The notes below the pieces were generated by a model that had not been told where the DNA came from, did no database searches, and saw only the letters and a list, made by a program, of their open reading frames with translations. A stretch of 64,000 bases of DNA from Allohahella marinimesophila (GTDB taxonomy: Bacteria; Pseudomonadota; Gammaproteobacteria; Pseudomonadales; Oleiphilaceae): positions 868,001 to 932,000 of the forward strand of contig NZ_BAABBO010000001.1 in NCBI RefSeq assembly GCF_039538005.1, written 5' to 3'. The position numbers were made by a program, and so were the translations under genes. Each line of letters opens with the position of its first letter. Positions within the stretch are counted from its first letter, which is position 1. Below, piece after piece: positions 53,122-62,201 of this stretch.

Positions 53122-54102
53122 TTGCAGTTGAAACAACATGCTTTTGATGGTCATTGTCATAGTACAGCCTCAGACGGGACAAATTCGCCGCGCGATCTGG
53201 CAGCACTGGCATTTGCACGCGGTCTGTCCACCTTGTACATGACAGATCACGACACGCTGAACGGCTATTACGAGTTGCTTGCGCTGGCTCAGGAAGGGGA
53301 GCAGGCGGGCGCCGATGAATCCGAAGCTGCCATTGTGTTCAGCACTGATGAAGCAGATCAGGGTTTGTTGGTCAGTTCAGCTGGCACTGATCACCAGATG
53401 TCCATCGAGCCTGGTGCGGAGCTCTCATGTGAGTGGTCGGGCAAGACCATTCACATCCTGGCATATGGTCTCGATATTCATCAGCCGGGTTTGAACCAGC
53501 TGCTTGAGACGCAGATGAGCCGACGTCGAAAGCGTGCCGATACTATCATCGAAAGAGTGGCAGAGGCGACAGGCCGTCAGGATCTGGTTGAGCATCTCCC
53601 GGATACGCCTTTGTTGGCCAGGCCGCATTTTGCCCAGGCCCTGGTCGCCATGGGCGAAGTACGCAATGAAAAGGAAGCGTTCAGCCGTTATCTCGGACAG
53701 GGCAAGGCTGGGGACGTGGTCGTGGACTGGCCAGAGATGGCTTCGCTCCTTGAGGAGTTGGCCGCCTGTGGTATCGCTGTATCTCTGGCCCACCCTGATG
53801 CCTACAACCTCTCGGCGACACGCCTGCGCCTGCTGATTGAAGATTACGAAGAGATGAGCAGTTCATGCGAGTTACGCGCGCTGGAAGTAGCGACCCCGGA
53901 CGTCAAGCAGGGCAGGGCTGCCTGGCTGGCCGATCTTGCGCGCAAGCACGAACTGTTTCAGACTGCAGGGAGTGATTATCATGGCGCTCGGACACCCTGG
54001 CGGCGTCTTGGCCTGTTCCCGGAAATGCCGGGACTCAAGGAAGGGTCAGGGCCCGCGAACTGCCGAAGAGCAGTCCCCAGTCTGTTCGAAGCCCTGACCT
54101 AG
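53122..54102 (+). CDS. PHP-domain phosphoesterase (RNase AM/TrpH/YciV-like)
   Basis: Protein of 326 residues. The PHP metal motif is FDGHCHSTASDGT; further motifs are MTDHDTLNGY, PGAELSCEW and AGSDYHGARTP. YciV relatives hydrolyse 3',5'-nucleotides and trim RNA 5' ends. About 40 extra residues (roughly 55-95, acidic, EGEQAGADESEAAIVFS and following) interrupt the domain after the second motif. The start is TTG with GGAG upstream. Confidence 0.85.
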   Translation: MQLKQHAFDGHCHSTASDGTNSPRDLAALAFARGLSTLYMTDHDTLNGYYELLALAQEGEQAGADESEAAIVFSTDEADQGLLVSSAGTDHQMSIEPGAELSCEWSGKTIHILAYGLDIHQPGLNQLLETQMSRRRKRADTIIERVAEATGRQDLVEHLPDTPLLARPHFAQALVAMGEVRNEKEAFSRYLGQGKAGDVVVDWPEMASLLEELAACGIAVSLAHPDAYNLSATRLRLLIEDYEEMSSSCELRALEVATPDVKQGRAAWLADLARKHELFQTAGSDYHGARTPWRRLGLFPEMPGLKEGSGPANCRRAVPSLFEALT

Positions 54103-54110
54103 AAGGCGGG

Positions 54111-54755
54111 TTACTCGCCGTTGAAAATCAGATAGAGATCGATCAGTCTCTCGGGAATGCTGAAGTCACCGTCAGCGCCCCGTTCAAGCAACTCAGCCAG
54201 CGAAGTCGTGGCCAGTTCAGTGTCATCTGACAGATCCTCCACATCAGCCACCGCAAGAATAGGTGCGATCAGCGTGGCGATCTCGTCAGCCTGCTCGGCA
54301 AACCAGCGGTCCTCCAGCGTCAGTACGATCTCGGTAAACCCGAGGCACCAGTTTTCGAGCGCTGTCTGACTGTCTTCGTCGGCAGCATCCTTGTCGGTTT
54401 CTATCTCATCGGGCAGGGCAGGCAACTGCTCATTGTCGAGTTGACGGCGTATATGTTTGACCAGCGCTGATGTGCGATCAGACAAAAAGGCCGCTTCCTC
54501 TGGTGAGCAGTTGACGCTATCTTCCCCAGCTTGCTTGCGCTCGTCTGACTCGATCGATTCTGCCCCAAGGATAAACGCGGCCAGATCGAAGGCATCATCA
54601 TGAGACGGACCCACGGCCAGTGCACTGCACAGGCCGTGGAGTCCGACGCAGTCGATGGCGTCAGGAAAACGATCGGAGAAGAGCAGCGCCTCAAGGCGCT
54701 GCATGTCATCGAGAGAGTAGGGATAGGCCTGGGGCAGGCCGCTGGCATCAGCCAT
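54111..54755 (-). CDS. UPF0149 (YgfB/YecA-like) protein
   Basis: Acidic helical protein of 214 residues. The family patterns DCVGLHGLCSALAVGP near the start and WCLGF in the middle are present. UPF0149 proteins are small and of unknown function. The ATG at 54755 overlaps the end of rne by 8 bases, so the two genes are probably co-transcribed. Confidence 0.83.
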   Translation of the reverse strand: MADASGLPQAYPYSLDDMQRLEALLFSDRFPDAIDCVGLHGLCSALAVGPSHDDAFDLAAFILGAESIESDERKQAGEDSVNCSPEEAAFLSDRTSALVKHIRRQLDNEQLPALPDEIETDKDAADEDSQTALENWCLGFTEIVLTLEDRWFAEQADEIATLIAPILAVADVEDLSDDTELATTSLAELLERGADGDFSIPERLIDLYLIFNGE

Positions 54756-57700
54756 TGGCCGACGCCCCATCGTTATTCCCGTCGGTCTTATTCCCATTCG
54801 GCTCAGCCTGATTTCCCGAACCGTCAGACTGCGCTGCAGAGCCAGCCGCTTCCTGCTGTTGGCGACGCTTTCGCTCACGGGGATCGTTATGGGCTCTGAC
54901 GACATTGCCATCGCTTTCGGAGCCTGAAGTCGACTCAGCCACGTTACCATCGCGCTCAGCGGGAGCGCGTCTGCCCTGAGCCGACTGTTGGCCCCGGGAG
55001 GTTCGAGCTGGTCGCTGCGTAGAGGCGGCGTTCTGTGGAGCCTGTGGGCTCACACGATTTTCCACTCGTCTGGTGTCGGCTGCCTTGGGGTCTTCTGCTT
55101 TCACTTCAGACTGGCTTGCTTTTCCCTCGCTTGCCTCAGAGGCCACGGCCTCTGCAGCCGCGCTCTTGGCTACAACGTCTCGCGTTGCCTGTTCTATTTT
55201 TTCCGGATTCAGAGTGGTGGCGTTGACCGAGTCGATAGGCGTTGGTGAACTGTCCCGCCCTCTCTGCTCGCCGCTGTCAGCTTGTGAGGCTGCCTTAGGC
55301 TCGGACTGTGCTTCGGATTTTGGGGTGTCCGGCGCTTCAGGCTTGGGCTCTCTTGGCTGTTTGGTTTGAGACTCGGCCTGCATCTGACCTGGCGCAGCAT
55401 CGGATGATGCTACTGCCCGGGTTGGTTCAGGCGTTTTTACAGAGGAACCGCTGCCACGATTACGTCGCGGTCTGGCAAATTCACTGGCCTTTTGTGGTGA
55501 GTCTGCAGATTGCGCACCGGATTCGTCGCTACGATCGTTGGAATTGTCGTCGGACGACGAATCCTGATCGGTATTTCGGTTGTCGCCGGCCTGACGATTC
55601 TGTCGATTTCCTCGATTTCCTCGATTGCGACCACCTCGGCGCGAGCGCCTCGGCTCGCCATCAGCACCAGTGGGCCGATTGCCCGAGTTGCTCGATTGTG
55701 CATTTCCGGCACTGTCATCTGTCTTTGCCGTTTCACGCTCTTGTCTGCCACCAGTCTGGGCATCCGCTTGATTTGCCGGCGCCTGGGACCGTCGTGAGGC
55801 ATTGTTGTCGCGCTCGCCTGAAGTACGGCCTGTCGCAGCACTCTGATCTCCGCGGCCTTCACCACGTGCGGGGCGCTCGCCGCGATTGCGAGCCGGACGG
55901 CTACGATCGTTGCGCTTATTCCTGCGACCATCCTCACGCTGTTCGGCTGGGGACTGGACCTGGCGCGGCTTCTGGGCAGCGCCCTCCGCCTTGGGTGGCG
56001 GGCTCTCAGGCGCCTGATGCGCGCCAAACATGGCGCCTAACTTATTCTTGAGCCTGCTCAGCAGACCCGCTTCCTGGCTTGGCTGCTCAGGCGCTGACGC
56101 TACACGAGTTGCCGGCGCAGGTGCAGGTTCGACTGTAGCAGCCGGTCTGGCTGCAGGTGCCGGCATCGGAATGACACCCTTGACTGCAGCTTCTTCACGA
56201 ACAGGGCCACGCTTGAACATGAAGTCCATTGACTGATCTTCATCAGCCAGTTCTTCGGGCGTAACGGTATAGCTTGTTTCACCGAGATTACTCGCATCGT
56301 CTCGTATCCGCTGCACCTCGAACTGTGGTGTCTCGATTGACGGTGTCGGCACGATGATCAGTGACACCTTCAGGCGCTTCTCGATCGCACAGAGTTGTAT
56401 GCGCTTTTCATTCAGCAGGTAGGTCCCGACATTGACGGGACAGATGGCGCGAACCTCAGTGGTTCGATCCTTTACTGCTTCTTCTTCCATCAAACGGATG
56501 ATGGTCAATGCGAGCGATTCGATCGTTCGAATGGTGCCCTGTCCCTCGCAGCGAGGGCAGGTTTCAGAGCGGGTTTCCCCTAATGAAGGCCGCAAGCGCT
56601 GACGGGACATTTCCAGCAGGCCGAAGCGCGAAATCTTGCCCATTTGCACACGGGCTCTGTCGATTTCGAGTGCAGATCTCAGCCGGTTCTCGACTTCACG
56701 CTGGTTCTTGTTCGACATCATGTCGATGAAATCGATGACCGCAAGGCCGCCCATGTCTCGGAGCCTGAGCTGTCGGGCGATTTCGTCTGCAGCTTCACAG
56801 TTGGTCTGAAACGCTGTTTCCTCGATGTCGCCACCCTTCGTAGCACGGGCGCTGTTGATATCGATGGAAATCAGGGCTTCGGTTGGATCTATGACGATCG
56901 AGCCACCTGAAGGCAGACGCACTTCGCGCTGATAGGCGGTTTCGATCTGGCTTTCGATCTGATAGCGATTGAAGAGCGGGATGTCTTCGGCATACAGCTT
57001 GACCTTGTTTTCCATGCTCGGCACAACGGCCCGCACGAAGGTCAGCGCATCCTGATAGACTTCCGGGTTATCAATGAGAACCTCACCGATATCGTTGCGA
57101 AGATAATCACGGACCGCACGGATGACCACGTTACTTTCCTGATAGACGAGGAAAGGGGCCTTTCTGGCCGCCGTGGCTTGTTCGATGGAGCTCCATACCT
57201 GAATCAGGTAGTCGAGATCACCCTGCAGTTCTTCAGTGGTTCGGCCTACGCCTGCGGTACGGACGATAGTGCCCATCCCCTTGGGTGTCTCAAGACCGCG
57301 CGTCGCATCCTTGAGCTGCTCGCGTTCTTCGCCTTCGATACGACGGCTAATTCCGCCAGCCTTGGCATTATTTGGCATAAGGACCAGGTAGCGGCCCGCC
57401 AGGCTAATATAGGTGGTCAGGGCTGCACCCTTGTTGCCCCGCTCTTCCTTGTCGACCTGCACAATCACTTCGGTGCCTTCACGAAGAATTGGCTTGCCGC
57501 CTTTCTGATCGTTCTGCGGCTTGTCGAAATAATTCTTTGCCACTTCTTTCAGTGGCAGAAAACCGTGGCGTTCGGCACCGAAGTCGACGAAGGCGGCTTC
57601 CAGGCTTTGCTCTACGCGGGTAATTTTACCCTTGTAGATGTTTGCTTTTTTCTGCTCCCGAGTGGCGGCTTCAATATCCAGGTCGTAGAGTTTCTGGCCG

Positions 57701-57759
57701 TCGACCAGCGCAACACGCAATTCTTCACGCTGTGTTGCATTTATAAGCATTCTTTTCAT
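54748..57759 (-). CDS. rne: Ribonuclease E
   Basis: Essential endoribonuclease and degradosome scaffold; about 1003 residues. MKRMLINATQREELRVALVD starts the catalytic half. The S1 domain is at about 39-119. The Zn-link motif ETCPRCEGQG lies near 401. The second half is low-complexity, rich in Arg, Asn, Gln, Pro and Ala. An amphipathic stretch (AGLLSRLKNKLGAMFG, near 565-578) resembles the membrane-targeting segment of gammaproteobacterial RNase E. The ATG at 57759 is fixed by conservation; the 775-base gap upstream is the leader/promoter region. Confidence 0.96.
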   Translation of the reverse strand: MKRMLINATQREELRVALVDGQKLYDLDIEAATREQKKANIYKGKITRVEQSLEAAFVDFGAERHGFLPLKEVAKNYFDKPQNDQKGGKPILREGTEVIVQVDKEERGNKGAALTTYISLAGRYLVLMPNNAKAGGISRRIEGEEREQLKDATRGLETPKGMGTIVRTAGVGRTTEELQGDLDYLIQVWSSIEQATAARKAPFLVYQESNVVIRAVRDYLRNDIGEVLIDNPEVYQDALTFVRAVVPSMENKVKLYAEDIPLFNRYQIESQIETAYQREVRLPSGGSIVIDPTEALISIDINSARATKGGDIEETAFQTNCEAADEIARQLRLRDMGGLAVIDFIDMMSNKNQREVENRLRSALEIDRARVQMGKISRFGLLEMSRQRLRPSLGETRSETCPRCEGQGTIRTIESLALTIIRLMEEEAVKDRTTEVRAICPVNVGTYLLNEKRIQLCAIEKRLKVSLIIVPTPSIETPQFEVQRIRDDASNLGETSYTVTPEELADEDQSMDFMFKRGPVREEAAVKGVIPMPAPAARPAATVEPAPAPATRVASAPEQPSQEAGLLSRLKNKLGAMFGAHQAPESPPPKAEGAAQKPRQVQSPAEQREDGRRNKRNDRSRPARNRGERPARGEGRGDQSAATGRTSGERDNNASRRSQAPANQADAQTGGRQERETAKTDDSAGNAQSSNSGNRPTGADGEPRRSRRGGRNRGNRGNRQNRQAGDNRNTDQDSSSDDNSNDRSDESGAQSADSPQKASEFARPRRNRGSGSSVKTPEPTRAVASSDAAPGQMQAESQTKQPREPKPEAPDTPKSEAQSEPKAASQADSGEQRGRDSSPTPIDSVNATTLNPEKIEQATRDVVAKSAAAEAVASEASEGKASQSEVKAEDPKAADTRRVENRVSPQAPQNAASTQRPARTSRGQQSAQGRRAPAERDGNVAESTSGSESDGNVVRAHNDPRERKRRQQQEAAGSAAQSDGSGNQAEPNGNKTDGNNDGASANG

Positions 57760-57904
57760 TTGATGGGTCGCTGTTATTGTCCGTACAGACGGCGACATGA
57801 CTGGCAGAGAGGCGGAGACCTGATTGATGCGCTCGTCGAACTCGTGGTTCGGCGGAGGCGCGACGGGCTCCGATATTGATCCGCAGCGAAAGGTGCTCTG
57901 AGCG

Positions 57905-57924
57905 GCCTCGATCTCTATCGAGGC
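57905..57924 (-). promoter_or_regulatory. Perfect hairpin in the rne leader (candidate autoregulatory element)
   Basis: An 8-bp perfect stem (GCCTCGAT/ATCGAGGC) with a 4-base loop, about 146 bases upstream of the rne start. E. coli rne leader hairpins recruit RNase E for autoregulation; similarity here is in position and compactness only. Confidence 0.5.
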
Positions 57925-58088
57925 GGTCGGCACGCGTCCCTTCGGTCAAAATTGCTGGCCTTACTACATGCTGCGGCAGGTGCCGCGCACCTTGAAAGGT
58001 CCGGCGTAAGTCTCTGTCAGTGCATAAAGCGGTCATGCACGTTCTGGTATATAGAGATATGGAGCGTATCGGGTCTTCTGAGAGCAGT

Positions 58089-58107
58089 GTTTCACAACCG
58101 GTGAAAC
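58089..58107 (-). promoter_or_regulatory. Second perfect hairpin upstream of rne
   Basis: Perfect 7-bp arms GTTTCAC/GTGAAAC around AACCG, about 330 bases upstream of the rne start. It may be a leader hairpin or an operator-like palindrome, depending on the transcription start. Confidence 0.4.
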
Positions 58108-58208
58108 CAAATGCAATCCGGTGACTTAAGCAGATACGCCTACGGTTGCCGCTAGCATCAGCCCAAGCACCTAGGAGGGATGTTCGCCCGCGTCTGGATG
58201 GTTTGGAC

Positions 58209-58220
58209 GCTGATATCAGC
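58209..58220. repeat. 12-bp perfect palindrome between rne and rluC
   Basis: GCTGATATCAGC, fully self-complementary, in the divergent promoter region. No regulator is identified. Confidence 0.35.
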
Positions 58221-58534
58221 AAGCTGTCAGGCTATCGCAATTGGATTTCGAAAGCGGGAACGGTATAGTTAGCGGCCCACGTCTCTCGTGCTGTTGAGTT
58301 CGGTTAGAGCTCGAAGTGACAACGAGTCGTGCGTGATGGCTGTCATAGACGCCGCCTGACAGATGGAATATAGCAATTGCAACGATTGTTTTCAATCGAC
58401 GCCATCATTGTTTCATAATCCTTCAGCATTGTAAGCTGTTCTGGCGCCCGATTCGCGCCGCTAGCCACGCCCGACCATTTCAATGTGAACGGCAGATTCA
58501 CCCGATTTTCCATTTGTGATAAGTAGGAGAGGTT

Positions 58535-59491
58535 TTGGTCAGATTCGTGAATATTACCGAGGACGCTGATGGGCAGCGGCTGGACAACTTTCTGTTCAGA
58601 GTCTGCAGTGATGTGCCCAAGTCGCGGATCTATAATGCCATCCGGCGAGGTGAGGTGCGGATCAACAAGGGCCGCTGCAAGCCGAGCAACAAGCTGAAGC
58701 TCGAAGATGTAGTGCGCATACCGCCCTTCAAGGGGCAGTCCACCACTGATGCGGAGGCGGGTCCAAGTACGGCATCGCCGTCTGAACGCTTCGTCGCGGG
58801 ACGGATCGCAGCCGACGCCCTTACAGATATTGTGTATGAAGACGACCTGCTGCTCATCATCAACAAGCCCTCCGGCATTGCCGTGCACGGCGGATCTGGC
58901 CTGCAGACCGGCTTGATCGAGTCACTGAGACTGGTGCGCAAGGCCGATCATTTTCTCGAACTCGTTCATCGTCTAGACAGGGAAACCTCCGGACTGCTGC
59001 TGATCGCGAAAAAGCGGCGCGCGCTTTTACGCCTGCAGTCTATGCTGCAGGAGGGCCGGGTGGAAAAAATCTACCGCGCCTGGGTTGCTGGACAATGGCC
59101 GAAGCATGTTACTGAAATTACCGCGCCGCTGAAGAAGCTGGTCGGTCAGGACAAGGGTGTGATTGTGGCCAGCGATGGCAAGGCCTCGCAGACCCTGTTC
59201 TCGGTAATAGGGCGGACAGAGCACGCTACACTGGTAGAGGCGCGCCCGGTAACTGGTCGAACTCATCAGATCCGGGTGCATGCGGCCTATGCCGGCTGTC
59301 CGGTCATTGGCGACGAGCGCTACGGCGACAAGGCCGTCAACCGGCAGTTCAGCGAGCAGAACGTCAAGCGGCTCTGTCTCCATGCGGCCGAACTCGTGCT
59401 CAAGTGGGATGATGCGCCTCACCAGCGGCTTTCGGCACAGTGGAACCCTGATCCAGGCCTGCGTTTGCCTGAACATTCTTCTGAAAACTGA
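58535..59491 (+). CDS. rluC: 23S rRNA pseudouridine synthase RluC
   Basis: RluA-family enzyme of 318 residues. The N-terminal S4 domain (about 13-60: RLDNFLF, SRIYNAIRRGEVRIN) is followed by the catalytic motif VHRLDRETSG with Asp148. It modifies three uridines of 23S rRNA by homology. The start is TTG, with AGGAGAGG close upstream. It is divergent from rne as in E. coli, and followed by sppA. Confidence 0.95.
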   Translation: MVRFVNITEDADGQRLDNFLFRVCSDVPKSRIYNAIRRGEVRINKGRCKPSNKLKLEDVVRIPPFKGQSTTDAEAGPSTASPSERFVAGRIAADALTDIVYEDDLLLIINKPSGIAVHGGSGLQTGLIESLRLVRKADHFLELVHRLDRETSGLLLIAKKRRALLRLQSMLQEGRVEKIYRAWVAGQWPKHVTEITAPLKKLVGQDKGVIVASDGKASQTLFSVIGRTEHATLVEARPVTGRTHQIRVHAAYAGCPVIGDERYGDKAVNRQFSEQNVKRLCLHAAELVLKWDDAPHQRLSAQWNPDPGLRLPEHSSEN

Positions 59492-59513
59492 TATTGATCA
59501 TGGAAGCAATTAA

Positions 59514-60503
59514 ATGACACAAAGAGTTGAAGATGGCTCGCACGGTCCTTCAAGGCCTGAAAGCGAAAAGGAATGGCGTCTCATACAGCGGGTGGTCACT
59601 GAAAGTGTCAGTGAGCAGCGTCGCTCACGTCGATGGGGCATTTTCTTCAAGCTGCTGACCTTCGTCTACCTGTTCATGATCTTCTTCGCCGTGCGTTTCA
59701 GCATGAGCGGTAGTGGTATCAACGTAGCGCCCGGTGAACACACGGCTATTGTCGATATTGAGGGTGTGATCATGGCAAGCGAGAGCGCTAGCGCCGATCG
59801 TGTGATTACCGCACTCAGAGCGGCTTTCGAAGCACCGGATGCCAAGGCGGTCGTGATCAGGATCAACAGCCCCGGCGGCAGTCCGGTTCAGGCGGGCTAT
59901 ATCTATGACGAAATCAGACGCCTGAGAGGCGAGCACCCCGACAAGCAGGCCTATGCGGTCATTGTTGATATTGGCGCTTCAGGTGGCTATTACATCGCAG
60001 CCGCTGCCGACATGATTTATGCCGACAAGGCGAGTCTGGTCGGTTCGATAGGCGTGACGGCGACGGGCTTTGGTTTCGTCGAGGCGATAGAGAAGCTTGG
60101 TGTCGAACGCCGGGTCTTTACCGCAGGGGCTCACAAGGCCTTCCTCGACCCCTTCATTCCGGTCAAGCCCTACGAACGTGAATTGTGGGAAGACGTGCTG
60201 CAGACTACGCACCAGCAGTTTATCGAGCAGGTGAGAAAGGGACGCGGCGATCGCCTCGCGGACGACAATGAACTGCTTTACTCGGGTGTCATCTGGTCAG
60301 GTGAGCAGGCGCTCGACCTTGGACTTATCGACGGTCTCGGAAGCTCGTCGTATGTGGCGCGTGAAATCATCGGCGCTGAAGAGCTGGTCGATTATACGCT
60401 GCGTGAAAATCCCTTTGAGAGTCTGGTTGGTCAGCTCGGCGTAAGCATCGGCAAGGGCATTAGCGCGCTGTTCGTCGAGCAGAGCTTTCCGCAGCTTCGC
60501 TAG
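59514..60503 (+). CDS. sppA: Signal peptide peptidase SppA-like S49 protease
   Basis: Inner-membrane protease of 329 residues, the short S49 type. A membrane helix (about 46-61) is followed by the peptidase domain: INSPGGS, catalytic Ser156 in GASGGYY, and a probable general base Lys208 (TAGAHKAFLDPF). It degrades cleaved signal peptides. Its stop overlaps the yceF stop tail to tail by 4 bases. Confidence 0.93.
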   Translation: MTQRVEDGSHGPSRPESEKEWRLIQRVVTESVSEQRRSRRWGIFFKLLTFVYLFMIFFAVRFSMSGSGINVAPGEHTAIVDIEGVIMASESASADRVITALRAAFEAPDAKAVVIRINSPGGSPVQAGYIYDEIRRLRGEHPDKQAYAVIVDIGASGGYYIAAAADMIYADKASLVGSIGVTATGFGFVEAIEKLGVERRVFTAGAHKAFLDPFIPVKPYERELWEDVLQTTHQQFIEQVRKGRGDRLADDNELLYSGVIWSGEQALDLGLIDGLGSSSYVAREIIGAEELVDYTLRENPFESLVGQLGVSIGKGISALFVEQSFPQLR

Positions 60504-61219
60504 GCCGACTGGAACAGACTGATCCCGGCACTTCTCAATATGCTCGCCAGACGGATGAGCGGCAGACCGATGAGGGCTGAGGGGTCGTTGCTCTGATAGC
60601 GTGAGAACAGGCCAATGCCATGGGATTCGATCTTGAAGCTGCCGGCACAGTCGAAGGGCTGGTCAAGGGTCAGATAAGCGTCGATCTCTTCATCGCTGAG
60701 CTTGCGGAAGGTCAGGGTGGTGGTCTCGAGGACTGTGACAATTCGATGCTGTGATCTGCAGAGCGCCTCAGCCTCGCTGTACCAGGATTGGTGTTCAAAG
60801 CCAGATGTAGGGCAAGCGTCTCTGGTCAGCGCCAGGTCGCGAGGTACCAGGACTGCCGCAGCGGTGTGGAATACTGCGTTTTTGCCGCTACAGTAAGTGA
60901 GTTGCGCAAAGGCCGCTGAATGGTGGCCAGGCTTGTTCAGAAGAGCGCCGTCGCAGCTGCCAGTCTGATCGCTCCCGATAATGACGGCATTTGCGTTCGC
61001 GGCTGACAGCGAAAGCGCTTTCTGAATGGCATGGTGGCAGGCCAGAGCGTCGGGCTCTCCCTTGAGCTGCTCGCGCAGCGAGTCCTGGGCTTCATCATAC
61101 ATTGGCGCGGTGCCGGAAAAGGTCATATTGAGCTGGCGCATGAGCGCTGCCCGGTAGGTGGACGTCGATGCGAGTATGATTGGGCATGGCTTGTGCTTTA
61201 CTTTGACTGCGTCTGTCAT
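60500..61219 (-). CDS. yceF: Maf-family nucleotide pyrophosphatase (YceF type)
   Basis: House-cleaning pyrophosphatase of 239 residues. The N-terminal motif ILASTSTYRAALM is a variant of the usual ASxSPRR-type sequence. IGSDQTG holds the catalytic Asp, and CAGSFKIESHGIGLF with GLPLIRL places it in the YceF subfamily (m7GTP-specific by homology). About 30 residues are inserted in the middle (around DACPTSGFEHQSWYS). The ATG at 61219 is 15 bases from the divergent yceD start. Confidence 0.9.
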   Translation of the reverse strand: MTDAVKVKHKPCPIILASTSTYRAALMRQLNMTFSGTAPMYDEAQDSLREQLKGEPDALACHHAIQKALSLSAANANAVIIGSDQTGSCDGALLNKPGHHSAAFAQLTYCSGKNAVFHTAAAVLVPRDLALTRDACPTSGFEHQSWYSEAEALCRSQHRIVTVLETTTLTFRKLSDEEIDAYLTLDQPFDCAGSFKIESHGIGLFSRYQSNDPSALIGLPLIRLASILRSAGISLFQSA

Positions 61220-61234
61220 TAAAATGCGCGCCCT

Positions 61235-61900
61235 ATGAAAAAACCGACGGAAACGGATGCGCAAGGCGCCCCGAAGAAGGACTTTAAGGCAGCCGCTTCC
61301 TTATTGCCAGCGCGTATTGACGCCGACTCGTATTGCGACAGACGCATCAGTCTGAACGGCAATTTGCAGGTCAGGCAACTGAAAAGGCTGGATAAAGTCC
61401 TGCTGGATAGTAGTTCGCAAACGGTCAATGGCATCTTTGAATTTGATCGGGATGAGCTCAAGCAATCGATCGTTCGTGGCACCATCAGCGCCAGCGTCTT
61501 TGCTGAGTGTCAACGCTGTGGTCAGGCTGTCGGATTGAATATCGAAGCGGCGCGTGTCTTTGGACTGGCCCGTTCGGAAGCTGATTTCGAAGCGATGCCA
61601 GTCGAGTATGAACCGGTATTGCTGGACAAGGGCAGTCTCGAGCTGCACACCCTTGTCGAAGATGAATTATTACTGACAGTGCCTCAGTTCGTCTATCACG
61701 AGCCGCTGCCAGTTGAAGGTGATACTGGCGATCTACTACTCAAGCCGTGCGACCTGCAGTCCACAGTGTCCGTAGGCTCTGCCACCGCTGATCAGGAAGG
61801 AAATGAAGGCTTGGTCTCCGAGCCTGCGTCTGCCGCCAGCAGCACCGAAACGCACAGGCCCTTTGAGGGGCTGGACAAGTTATTGGGTCCAAAAAGGTAA
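61235..61900 (+). CDS. yceD: YceD (DUF177), 23S rRNA accumulation protein
   Basis: Protein of 221 residues of the DUF177 family. A Cys pair is present (AECQRCGQAV). The typical tail of the family (VEDELLLTVPQFVYHEP) is also present. It is linked to large-subunit rRNA accumulation and precedes rpmF as in most bacteria. An Ala/Ser-rich segment separates that core from the C terminus. Confidence 0.9.
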   Translation: MKKPTETDAQGAPKKDFKAAASLLPARIDADSYCDRRISLNGNLQVRQLKRLDKVLLDSSSQTVNGIFEFDRDELKQSIVRGTISASVFAECQRCGQAVGLNIEAARVFGLARSEADFEAMPVEYEPVLLDKGSLELHTLVEDELLLTVPQFVYHEPLPVEGDTGDLLLKPCDLQSTVSVGSATADQEGNEGLVSEPASAASSTETHRPFEGLDKLLGPKR

Positions 61901-61984
61901 CCGATTCTGCAGGTGGTCTGCGAGGCAGGCCCGGCCGGATCTCATAATTAATTTTCCTGAAAATGAATTGAAAGGGGTTTCACA

Positions 61985-62164
61985 ATGGCAGTTCAGAAAA
62001 GCAAGAAGAGTCGTGCGATGCGCGGCATGAGACGTTCGCATGACGCACTTTCTGCGCCTGCGCTGTCTACCGATCCGACTACTGGTGAGCGTCATCGTCG
62101 TCACCACATCACGGCCGACGGTTTTTACCGTGGCAAAAAGGTTATCGAGACTGAGCAGGAGTAA
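61985..62164 (+). CDS. rpmF: 50S ribosomal protein L32
   Basis: Protein of 59 residues, short and very basic. MAVQKSKKSRAMRGMRRSHD is the L32 N terminus, and the region HHITADGFYRGKKV ends it. It lacks the zinc-ribbon cysteines, so it is the zinc-free form. GAAAGGGG precedes the ATG. The yceD-rpmF-plsX-fabD order is strongly conserved. Confidence 0.97.
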   Translation: MAVQKSKKSRAMRGMRRSHDALSAPALSTDPTTGERHRRHHITADGFYRGKKVIETEQE

Positions 62165-62201
62165 GCTGACCAGTCAGGCCTGCTGAGAAGGCAGCCCCAC
62201 A

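Larger units (their letters stand above)
57760..58534. other. Long divergent intergenic region between rne and rluC (rne leader)
   Basis: A 775-base gap without a supportable gene. Relative to rne it contains two perfect hairpins (see separate entries) within 350 bases of the start codon, consistent with a long untranslated leader as known for E. coli rne, whose RNase E-cleaved leader autoregulates it. I see no convincing sigma70 promoter for rne; a hexamer pair TTGCGA-17-GATATC near 58203-58231 on the minus strand is weak. Confidence 0.6.

Noticed and set aside
57178..57879. Plus-strand frame opposite the 5' part of rne
   Set aside because: It mirrors the RNase E S1 and catalytic region and would overlap the leader; nothing supports expression.
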